A stretch of DNA of 64,000 nt, from the NCBI GenBank assembly GCA_963682175.1, contig OY821782.1, positions 890,501 through 954,500 of the forward strand. The letters are read 5' to 3'. The notes beneath the pieces are model-generated. The model did no database searches, was not told the DNA's origin, and saw only the letters and a list, made by a program, of their open reading frames with translations. Each line of letters opens with the position of its first letter. Positions within the stretch are counted from its first letter, which is position 1. Positions 39,561 through 50,166 of this stretch are shown piece after piece. The position numbers and the translations under genes are program-made. This DNA comes from Triglochin maritima (taxonomy: Eukaryota; Streptophyta; Magnoliopsida; Alismatales; Juncaginaceae).

Positions 39561-39780
39561 ACAACATTATTCAAAACGAATTAAACACAAAATTGCAATA
39601 AAAGAGAGAAGAAAACATCAATGCGCAACGGCAACCACTCGTGCTAAAGCAACTCCTTCCTTGGTTGCTATTGACATAAGAAGTATCAAACATTAGCCGC
39701 TTATTAAAATTCCGCACAATAAACTGTTGAACAAGTTGTGGGGACTTATGGAGACTCTTCACACATCTGCTACCTACATA

Positions 39781-42657
39781 TCCTGTGAAAAAAGAGAAAA
39801 AATTCAAGTTATAAACAATAAATACACAAGCGAATGGATTAGAACTTCCCAATTAGGAGGAGTTGATGATATTACATGGTTGCAGATTAGACGAAGAGAT
39901 CGTAGACACTCAGGAAAACATCTTTCATGACAACTATAAGGAACAATCTCAAATAGAGCAAAACCATGCCTCGGCTGACTTCGTGGTGAACATAATCCAA
40001 TATGATTTCTTCGATCCCTGGAAGTCATTCAGAAAACAGAATAACTATACAAAGATAACTTGATAAGATGGGTGAGATTTGATGTGGTTACAACTTCAAA
40101 ACCAGATCCTAAACTTTTGGACAGTTTCTTTGCAACAGGTAATGTTTAAACTTTAAACCAAACATGAGACTAAGCCGGTCTAAAATTCTTTCCTAAAAAA
40201 GCTTTTGCAGACATTTAGTTTTGTTTGAGGAAATAGTTTTTTGCTAATTGCTATGGTTAAGGAATTGTTAGATTGTGATAAACAGGGTAAGAAAAAGTTT
40301 CACTTACAGCCAAAAAGAAGGTTGTACGGCAGAAACTTCTGAAAGCCTGCATCCAATAACAAAAATATAAGTCGGCTTTCCCATAATTGCTAACCTTTCA
40401 CCATGACACTTAGTAAATGAAGCACCTCCATTTATCATAAACATTTGGATAACAGGGAGATATGAGCCTCAATCAGACTAAATCAGATAAACTGGGTGGT
40501 CAAGCAGGGAGGGCAAAAGTGCCCGCTTGTATAGCTAAATGAGTAGTGGTGAGTGACAACTAGCAAAGAGTCTCGACCAAATAAAGGAAGGAAGAAAGAG
40601 CAAAGTATGCACATCACAACCTTTATTTGAACAGAAAAGGTAACAGAATGTGCTAGATCACACAACTGAAGACTCGTGCAGATTATGGCTAACAATTATA
40701 GGTTTCATATCAAGCACCGCTGGGACATCAGAACAGTAAACAAGCTGGGGCAAGGAATTATCAGACATACAAGTTTACATGATCATCTTATGACATCTCT
40801 ATACTACCTACAACACCAAGGACAAACAAAGAAATGCCTTCTTACCTGCAACAGAAAGTGATGCCTTTTTTCCTTTGCTTGGGCCTGCGATATATTTTAA
40901 TTCAGTAAACAAAAAGTGTGTCAATCTGTATCCATGCTCCAATGTTCATAACAAGCTAACCTTGTATTGTGGGGGCCTGGCTTGCCACAGCAGTTGCTTG
41001 GTGCGGTGTAGAAGTAGAAATCCCAAACCGCTGGAGAGCAGGATTAACAATAAATGGTTGTTGCACGGGCTTGCTAATCTGGCTGGGCATTCCCTGAGAA
41101 GTTACACAGCAAGTATTATAAGAATATTTCTAACCATTTCTACATATCATTAATCTCATTTAGTGCTCAATTATAGTATGATCCCCAGTACACCCTACTG
41201 ATAAAGAGGGAGTTTTCTTTTGTTCAATAAGAGAAGTACCACTGATCCATGGAGAACACACCAGCCCAAATAGTTCTAGGCAATGTTGTGTGATAAATTA
41301 TCTCAACTTGATAACATGTTTAACTCTGCTGCGCCCAAGTAAGAAAAGAGAGAAGAGACACTATCAAAGAGGCAATATTTCAAGGCAGCCTAAACCCTAA
41401 ACTTAAATAAAGTGCTTCTCCAACCATCAACCTTTGGTAGCAAACCATAAAATCATAACAAAACTAGAAGAACATGCACACCGGTGCATATATGTACTTA
41501 AACATGTTGATACATTGCACAATCAACATGATACTTGGGTAGCCTCATATACACGTATAAATGTATAATAATATATAAGCATGGCACATAGAAATTAGAA
41601 TCTAGTGACACCTTGGATAGTGCACTGTGAAAGAACTTCACTTTTGATAGTTTTCTGTAAAGACCTCAGAGATACACCTCCATTTGTGTTTCTCCAATTA
41701 AGTGCTTCGGTCAACTAACGCACTTCAGCATGCCATATGTCTATCCCCCGAAGAAACCTTTTCAGATTATACATCCTAAGTTTAATGGTCACAACCTGGG
41801 TTCAGGCGTGTCTAACTCGACTCTCGAGTCAGGGATTGAAGTTTCCTCTCATCCTTCTACTTCACCATGTTGCCTTGCTCATGTTAAAATGTAGATTCTC
41901 CTAAAAATTCCGGTAACACGACTCACAACAAGGTAATGTATTACTACCACTACTAGAAAAAAATCCCAACATCATAAAGCCAAATTTACACAATAACGAA
42001 ATCCAGAACCAAAGTATAGCTTCCAAATTTATAAAACAGGTCGATAAAATCGGAGGTTGATCTATACATACAAAGGCAAAACCTCAACTTAGGTAAATAC
42101 TCCTAATGACTAACATCTCATAAAAAAAGCTCACATATTTCCACCAGAAAACCAAAAAATACCGACACCAAGGAGATAAAAAAAACTGACAGCTTTCCAA
42201 CTAAAAACAAAAAACAACACCCAAAATTCCCCCAAAACCACAATGATAATAAAAAATATAAAACCTTTCCACCTAAAATCAAACAAAAAATCCCCAAAAC
42301 TCAAACAAAGGAGATAATAAAAAGGTTCACAGCTTTCCAATTAAAAACAAAGAAAACACCCAAAATTCCCCTAAAACCAAAATGATAACAAAAAAGTTCC
42401 AATCTTTCCACCTAATTCAAACAAAAGAAAAGCCCAAAACTCAAACAAAGGAGATAATAGAAAAGACTAAATCTTTCCAGCTAAAAACAACATAAAAGTC
42501 CCAAAAATGCCCCAAATCGACGGAGAGATCGGTGAGGTACCTTGAGAGAACGGAATCCAATTCCGAGGGCGGGAGAGGGGATCGGATCGTGGCGAAGGAT
42601 GGGGCGAGCACCGGCTAGGGTTTTCCTGGCGACACGGGACAAGACCCTCGAAGCCAT
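39781..42657 (-). CDS. Small, probably mitochondrial protein of unrecognised family
   Basis: Proposed exons on the minus strand: 42657-42541, 41093-40961, 40884-40846, 40346-40308, and a last exon from 39782 that supplies the final two bases of the stop codon TGA. The product is 109 residues. The N-terminus (MASRVLSRVARKTLAGARPI) is rich in Arg, Ser and Ala with no acidic residues, as expected for a mitochondrial presequence. The middle is Gln/Pro/Ser-rich (ISKPVQQPFIVNPALQRFG) and the end short and hydrophobic (FQKFLPYNLLFG). Both 39-nt microexons are multiples of three, so skipping either would keep the frame. The layout of small exons with a stop at the last junction resembles plant NFD6-type small mitochondrial proteins, but I cannot confirm that. 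The model rests on splice signals and needs transcript support. Confidence 0.6.
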
Positions 42658-43730
42658 CGCGATCTCTCCTCTTCTTTGTGTTGTGTTGTCCCCAACAGAA
42701 CAGAACACAACAGAACAGAACAATCAAAGATTCTAAAGATGATTTGATGGATGCCTCACACAGGACATAGATTTTGTTTTATTAATCCAACACCATAATG
42801 ATGATTTAATTAACTTCTTTATTACTTTTACATGTTTGTTTGACAATACGACCCTTTAAAGTTTTTTTAAAAAGAGCATTTCATTTTGAGTATTTTGTTC
42901 AAAATTTTACTTATAAATATACTTGTTGTGTTTAGACTTAAAGTAGAGAGAAATCTTAAGAAAAAAGAGAATCATATTAGGAAAGTTAGGTTTAGGTTTA
43001 GCCACCAACAAGCTTAAAGTTTAAGAATTTTGGAAAATACTTGTTGGAGTAATCTTTCTTCCAACTCCTAATCCATCCCGAGCAAGCATTCTCTGATTAT
43101 ATATTCTTATCAATCTCGTAGTGAAGTTCGACCGTCTCTGCTGTCGTAATTTTTCATGATTTAGATTTACACTTAATTTGGTATTGTGCTTCCTTTTATT
43201 TGATTGATTGCTAATATGTTTGCTAGATGTTTTCTGCGTGTTCATTAGATTGCATAACTTGAGTTTATTTATCATTTTAGCATATGAATAATCAACTAAA
43301 GATCTTGTCAAACTGTATCAGAGCTTTTGAATGTGTTTGAAGATGACTTCCCAATGGAAGGTTGACAAGCTCACCTAAGACTTGAATTTCGGAATGTGGT
43401 AAATTAAGATAAATGCGCTATTGGTACAACTTGGCGTCTCCGACGCTTCATCGGGAAGTGTTGCTGGGACGATGACGATTATTTTGTTAAAATACGAATT
43501 TGATAGTGTTTTAATCCAATATTTATAAATTCTAGATTCGAGGAAAAAAACCCAACCAGCGCAACCTGAAGCCGACCTATCGGGCCCAAAACAATAAGCT
43601 TATCGTGCCGACAGATTTGGGCTGATCCGACCCGATACCCTGATATAGATGTGGTGCATTTGTATGGATAGAAGTACACAAGAATTGCTTCCAAACGTTA
43701 CAACTAACCAAAACTTTAAAGCCTCACACC
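42658..43730. other. Upstream flank of the mitochondrial-protein gene
   Basis: Contains the 5' UTR of the minus-strand gene (CAGAACA repeats at 42697-42722) and AT-rich intergenic DNA. No other gene seen. Confidence 0.5.
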
Positions 43731-43973
43731 TAGGGGTGAGCAAAATTTTGTTTGGTCCGGGTGTCCAAATTGAACTTTTTCGGTCTGGTCTTCGGTCCGG
43801 GAGACCACGGGAATTCGGTCTTCAGTACAGTTCGGTCCAGTCAAAGACCTCAAAAACCGAAATTTTAAGGGTTAAATTCTGATTTTTGACCGAACTGGAC
43901 CGGACCGAACCGAATTTATTCGGTCCGGTCTTCGGTCCGGTTTCGTCCGGACCCAGACCGAAGCTCACCCCTA
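43731..43973. mobile_element. hAT-type MITE, 243 bp
   Basis: Perfect 11-bp terminal inverted repeats TAGGGGTGAGC/GCTCACCCCTA, flanked by the perfect 8-bp target duplication CTCACACC (43723-43730 and 43974-43981). The inside is built largely of CGGTCCGG and CGGTC motifs. The 8-bp duplication and termini fit the hAT superfamily. No coding capacity. Confidence 0.9.
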
Positions 43974-44184
43974 CTCACACCCACCTCTAAACCCCAATCT
44001 ACCTTATCAACAATTAATTACCCATTAGATAATGTGAAACTATTACGGGGTGTTACAACATAAGGCTACAATACTTGAGCACTTGACTTACATATATTTT
44101 CGTCAAAATCAAGCCACAATTCGATCAAGGTGTTACCTTTACTTAATGTTTTTGCTAGTTTAATTTTGGTGTAGTTATATATAA

Positions 44185-44192
44185 TATAAATA
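44185..44192 (+). promoter_or_regulatory. Upstream TATA-like box of neprosin gene A
   Basis: TATAAATA followed by AGTGTGGAACAGTT. The same arrangement recurs 180 bases downstream at the likely active TATA box, suggesting a duplicated promoter segment. Confidence 0.4.
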
Positions 44193-44363
44193 AGTGTGGA
44201 ACAGTTCAATGATCGATGGTCAAAAGCACAACTAGTAAAAATATATTTATCATGTTTAATGTGTGATTCGGCGTTAAAGTAAATGTGTGCGTTAAAGCGG
44301 ATGTTTAATTTGTTCTCATCTCTTAGTTAATGTGTGTTGTCGTATCATGTGTATATTTGTTAG

Positions 44364-44371
44364 TATAAATA
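44364..44371 (+). promoter_or_regulatory. TATA box of neprosin gene A
   Basis: TATAAATA, 54 bases before the proposed start codon at 44425, followed by GGTGTGGAATAGTT. The intact paralogue at 55521 has the same box at a similar distance. Confidence 0.65.
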
Positions 44372-44571
44372 GGTGTGGAATAGTTTGGTTATGGCCAAGT
44401 AAAACCAAAGCTACCAAACTAAACATGGGTTCTTCTCAGCAGCTGTTCAAGTTCAATATCAATCTTCTGTCTTTGCTAATTTACAGTTCTTTGTGTCTAA
44501 TTTTCATGGTTGGAGCTTCAATGGTTAAGCATGAGGACATCATTATGACTATCAAGGTACACACTCTATTT

Positions 44572-46336
44572 CCGTAATTTTTTAATATAATAAAAAATAA
44601 ATAAAAATTTCGAAAATTAGGAAGAAAAAAAAAATTCGAAAACTACATGCATCGCGGCCTTCCCTCCCACCAAAAGTTTTTTTTTAAGTTTTCTGATTTA
44701 TTCTCTTTATTTCTGTTTTCTTTTTTATTATAATTATTTTTAATCTTTTTTAATTTTTTTTCAAAATATGTTTTCTAATTTATACTATTTTTTAAAAATT
44801 TAAAAATTTGTTTTTAATTTTTTCAAAAATCGACCTCCAAATCACGTCGATAACTGGACGTATTGAAATGTTAAGGTATTTTATACAATAAAAAAAATAA
44901 AATTTCTTAACAAAAATAAGAAATTATTTACAAATGAATTTTAAACAAACACTAAAACTAATTAAAACAAAAAATTGATAACGTTGTCGAAAATTCGTAG
45001 GGTGTACACATATTACAAACAGTTTTGGAGGTCGATACAGCAAAAAATTAAAAACACAATGATTTTTTAAAAAAAATAATAACAATTACAAAACATATTT
45101 TGAAAAAAAATATAATAAAAAAACTTAATTAAAATGATTTAAAAAAATTCAAAACATAAAACACTCCAACTAAAATCCGTGACTTTATTTATTTTCTTTT
45201 ATCGTTTTTGATTTTATGTTTTGAATTTTTTAAAATCATTTTAACTATGTTATATATATCTACTTCAAAATATGTTTTCTAATTTTTATAAAATTGTGTT
45301 TTTAATTTTTTGAAGTATTAGAAAACTGTTTGTAATGTGTATCCACTCTACGAATTTTTGACAACGTTACCAATTTTAAAATGTACCTATATTTGTATTC
45401 GAAATTTAATTTTTTTTATTAGATAAAAAAATCTACCTAGTTAATACTATATTCTAAATTTTTAAAATTTGTAACGTTGTCAAAAATTCGTAGGGAGAAT
45501 ACACTTTACAAACAGTTTTGAAGGTCGATACTGCAAAAAATTAAAAACACAATTAATTAGAAAACATATTTTGAAGTAGATATATATAACATAGTTAAAA
45601 TGATTTTAAAAAATTCAAAACATAAAATCAAAAACAATAAAAGAAAATAAATAAAGTCACGGATTTTAGTTGGAGTGTTTTATGTTTTGAATTTTTTTAA
45701 ATCATTTTAATTAAGTTTTTTTATTATATTTCTTTTCAAAATATGTTTTGTAATTGTTATTATTTTTAAAAAAAATTCATTGTGTTTTTAATTTTATGTT
45801 GTATCGACCCCCAAAAGTGTTTGTAATGTGTGTACACCCGACGAATTTTCGACAACGTTATCATTTTTTTTGTTTTAATTAGTTTTAGTGTTGTTTTAAA
45901 ATTCATTTGTAAATAATTTCTTATTTTTGTTAAGAAATTTTATTTTTTTATTGTATAAAATACCTTAACATTTCAATACGTTCAGTTATCGACGTGATCT
46001 GGAGGTCGATTTTTGAAAAAATTAAAAAACAAATTTTTAAATTTTTAAAAAATAATATAAATTAGAAAACATATTTTGAAAAAAAAAAGATTTTAAAAAA
46101 ATTACAAATAATTATAATAAAAAAGAAAAACAGAAATAAAGAAAATAAAACAGAAAACTTAAAAAAAAATTGGTGGGAGGGAAATTTCCCTAAATTTTTC
46201 GAAAAAAAATAAAAAATTTCGCACGATCCACCTAGTTTTCGAAAAAAAATTCCCGCGATCCACATAGTTTTCGAAAAAAAAAATCCCTAAATTTATAAAT
46301 TTTATATTTATTTTTTGTTATATTAAAAAATTACGG
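44572..46336. mobile_element. 1.77-kb palindromic transposon in intron 1 of neprosin A
   Basis: Almost the whole element is one inverted repeat centred near 45450. Both ends read inward as CCGTAATTTTTTAATATAA, and it is flanked by the direct repeat CTCTATTT (44564-44571 and 46337-46344). Matching inner pairs include GATAACGTTGTCGAAAATTC (44978) with its inverse near 45840, and GTAACGTTGTCAAAAATTCG (45472) with its inverse near 45350. Very AT-rich; no coding frame. The 8-bp duplication and long TIRs suggest a non-autonomous MULE or hAT foldback element. Confidence 0.82.
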
Positions 46337-47040
46337 CTCTATTTCTTCAATGAAAAATAATAATTAAAATACACATTTATTACTTGTGTTTATATTAAGA
46401 TAATGATGACACGTGATAATGTTGTATATTTGAAAGACTCGAGATGGTGATGTATTTGACTGTGTCGACATTTACAAGCAACCCGCCTTTTCTCATCCAT
46501 TACTGAAGGACCACAAGTTGCAGGTATCATACATTTTAATGCTAATTAAGAGTCATTGACAAGCATGTACCGTAACCATACCAAGGGAAAAATATAGATG
46601 TTATAGGGGTGTTTGATTAATTATGATACTAATTATGTTACAGATGAGACCAACTTTTGACCCACAAGAGGAAACACCAAATGAAGGATTTTTTCAGACA
46701 AAATAACAAATGTGGAATTAGTAGAAGAAGGATGTCCAGATGGAACTATTCCTGTGCACAGACTTGCAAGCAACACCACACAACCTTCAAGGAGACTTGC
46801 AGAAGGGCAAATCTTAAATCTTACCTCCTTAGACAACAATAATATTCTCAGAGTATTTTTTTCATTCGATTCTTAATATTTCATTTAAGTATTTTTCCGT
46901 TCATACACAAATTCAAACACTTTTAGAATATGATTTCTCAAGACAATAATTTAATCGTGTAGTTTTATTGATAACACACATTGTCAAATAAGTAGACACG
47001 TTAATATGCAAGTAGAGGGCTAACTAGGTAATTAAGTTAT

Positions 47041-47392
47041 TGTTAGATAATAATATCGCATCGGTTAATTTATGAATTTTTTCTTAGATTATAAGTTGTA
47101 AGGTCTCTTAATCTATCACCAATTAATTTTGAATTGGATACTCACACTTTAATATGGTATCAGAACCCGAAAGACCTAATAACCGGCTTGACATGACACA
47201 TCCACCTTTGTTGTTGTACACGTGTTGGCATGGAAAAAAAGCAAATAAAATAATTCTGATTATGTGTGCGGGGAGTTTTAGAGAATATATAGTCTCACAT
47301 CGGTAAATTTAGAGACTTACATTGTGTTATAAGTTGTAGAATCATTCTAATCACCATCAATCAATTTTTAGTTGGATATCTACACTTTAGGA
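47041..47392 (+). mobile_element. TRIM-like miniature LTR retrotransposon in intron 3 of neprosin A
   Basis: Two diverged direct repeats of about 115 bp (47041-47154 and 47276-47392) share CACATCGG/CGCATCGG, TTATAAGTTGTA, ATCACCAAT/ATCACCATCAAT and the end CACTTTA. Directly after the first is TGGTATCAGAAC, close to the initiator-Met tRNA primer site TGGTATCAGAGC. The internal part is only about 120 bp and non-coding. Flanks GTTAT and GTTAC suggest a slightly decayed 5-bp duplication. Confidence 0.7.
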
Positions 47393-47649
47393 GTTACCAA
47401 TCATATTACCTCGTCCCAACGCTACTTCATACAAGAGACCACAAAAAAAAACGTAACACACATTGCATTTTGGAAAGTGGAAAAAGGAGATCAAAAGACA
47501 TTGCAAACTTTCTAAGGAAATACTTTCACTAGACAAAAAATACCAAGAGCAAGGACTCAATGAAAGCGAAAGAATGTTAACAACAAAAAATACTCATGAT
47601 CAAAGAACGCAAGGATCATGAATTTGTCCAAAAATACTCATGATCAAAA

Positions 47650-50166
47650 TGTAACATCCCCGAACAGCGGAAAATTTAAACTTTTAACACCAAAGGAATC
47701 ACAAGGATAAAACCATCAAGAGTGGGGACATTACTGAAAGAAGTACATAAATAAGTCTGGTGCACCATAATACAATACGAGTTTGTCAAAAGAGTGATTA
47801 CATTACAACACGAAACACAAGGTACATGTAATCACGACAACCTAAAAGTAGGCAGACGACAGGATCCAGTCCCAAAGTGCAATCTCCCTCGGTCACCACC
47901 CGCTGGAACCTAACGCTGTCCTGAAAATAATCATAACAACAATGCCTGAGTTTCCATAAGGAAACCCCGTATGACAAGCTCACCTATATGCCCTAACATA
48001 CTAGTATAGCATGGCATGAAATACAAAGCAGTAAAACAACAACGCCACCAAGGGCCAAACCGGACATCCGTCCCGCGATCGTTTCCGCTGCCACACAGGC
48101 CCCGCGGTCTACAATCGCCACCGCTGCCACACAGGCCTCACGGTCCGCAAAATCGCCGTCGCCACACAAGTCGCACGGTCCACAAACACCGGTACCACAC
48201 AGGCCACACGGTCCAACCTCACCGCCGCCACACAGGCCGCACGGTCCAAACATCGGATCTCCGTAGAGACCTACCGTAGGCACATACGGTCTAACGGACA
48301 ATACGCAACACATCCCCACACGCGACTACACAAGTCAAGGGATCGGTGAGGATGCGTTCGTATTTCCGCCCAAGGTAGAAATCATATCTGAATACATCGT
48401 GGTCCACCACCACCACAACAACGGAGCCGTCGCTCAGGTCGGTCCATCAACCGGCGCCACACAGACCGCACGGGATATCACTCGATAGGTGCCCAATCGA
48501 GCTACCTGCCGGAACACATCATCGGCAGTCCATCGCCGCAACCAAACAGGCTACGCGCGATCCTCCTTGCCGCCACACAGACCGCGCAGGGGCCTTACCG
48601 CCGCCACACAGGCCGCACGGCACGTGCAATAACTGCCATCAAGGCCAGTCAAACATATCCGCCACACATGGCCAGACAATCGACAGATCCGAATCGAAGT
48701 CCGTAGGGTCAACGAGCTCCACGTGCAACACCAACTCCGGCTCCAACGAGCAGGGTCGCGACCTCCGTTGCCGTCAATAGGCCGGTAACTCTCTGGACCT
48801 CCGTCGCCAATCCTGGCCGGTAGTCTCTGTGCCTCCGTAGCCATCGGCCGGTAGTCACTGCACCCGTCGGCAGTTGCGTGTTGCTGAAGCAATGAGATCC
48901 GCAATCCCTCAGGCCGCTACTCTAACGCGAGTCAAACGATCCACCAGATATAGTCACGATCCATACACGGAAGTGACGCGTTCCGGACACCCACACTCTT
49001 CCACACGGCGATCCCTGGGCAGGCACGCATAACGCGCCCACCGTCACCTCCCGGCTCACGCACAAGGCGAGGACACGGGTTTCCGTGGACAGAGTTGGCA
49101 TCCTAAGTGGAACCAGGAATCCTGTCCTGTGCAAAACGGTCGACCGGAAGAGACACGGTCGACCGTTTTCCTCAAGGGAATTCGGTCAACCGAAGTGACA
49201 ACCGGTCGACCGCTTCCACAAGGGAATCGGTCGACCGAAGCGTCTGTCACGGTCGAACTATTTGCGCAACACATAAATCCCAACGGTCTACCGAAGGTCT
49301 AAAACCGGTCGACCGAACGAGGTCAAAATCCGGAGTCTGGTCAACGCTCAAATCAAATCTATCGGTCGACCGACTCAGGGGTCTCGGTCGACCGAACACT
49401 ACAGGGTCAACCTAATATTTTCTATGTCATCAAACGGTCGACCGAAAACACTAACATCCTACCGGTACACTCAAGTTCCGGTCGACCGAACGAGGGACGC
49501 AGTCGACCGAAACACGACAGACAGTGAAAATACACCACGATCGGTCGACCGTCCAAGGGACCCGGTCGACCGACAGACGTCTTCAACCTCGCGCCAGCCG
49601 AGGTTTTGACGTCGAAACTCGTCGCCGGCGAGGCCTCCGACCTCGCGCGACCGACCCCAACCTCACCCCAACATGAGTGATCAACTAAGGCCTCTAATGC
49701 AAGAACTTGGCATACCTTTCTTCGTAGATCGACGAAGAACACCGGAGAACTCCGCCTTGCTTGCCTCCGACGATCACCGCCTTACACAGAGCTCCTCTTC
49801 TCGCGCCGCACCAGACCCAACACACTCCTGCCTCGCGCGCCTTCACCACCACACATGAGCCACCAAGGAAGAGGAAGAGATGGGTGGAAGAGGAGAAGGG
49901 TTTGAAGAGAAGAAAAAGAAGAGAAGAATGGATTCACGTTTCTTCTTGAACCCAACCAAGTCATCCAACAACCCATGCCTCCCACACCTCACCAGCAGCA
50001 GCAGCAGCAGCAACAGCAACAGCCACAACCACAACAGCAGCAACACATGCACCTACACCATTAGCACATCACGTCACCCATTCTCTCTCTCCAATTCCCA
50101 TGCAAACACCATCATCAACTCCACCTAAACATCATTAGAACCTTAATTAAGGTTAGGGATATTACA
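47650..50166 (+). mobile_element. Solo LTR, CGGTCGACCG family, in intron 3 of neprosin A
   Basis: 2517 bp, TGTAACATCCCCGAACAGCG...GATATTACA, with a perfect 5-bp target duplication CAAAA (47645-47649 and 50167-50171). It has the AATGCCTGAGTTTCC box (47940), a 30-36-bp minisatellite built on GCCACACAGGCCGCACGGTCC (48060-48620), and about eleven exact CGGTCGACCG sites plus variants at 49135-49580. Open frames inside are period artefacts. Confidence 0.93.
48060..48620. repeat. GCCACACAGGCC minisatellite in the solo LTR
   Basis: Imperfect units of 30-36 bases with core CCACACAGGCCGCACGGTCC, densest at 48090-48260 and again near 48450 and 48570-48620. A shorter array of the same unit is in the related LTR at 60255-60380. 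Confidence 0.8.

Noticed and set aside
41948..41966. CACTACTAGAAAAAAATCC resembling a CACTA terminus in the intron of the mitochondrial-protein gene
   Set aside because: No opposite end or target duplication could be found, so it may be a chance match or a very old fragment.
47993..48319. Minus-strand open frame with Cys/Gly-rich repeats (GPCGLCG-like)
   Set aside because: It is the GCCACACAGGCC minisatellite inside a solo LTR; units vary in length and would shift frame. The same applies to 22741-23040 and 60157-60456.
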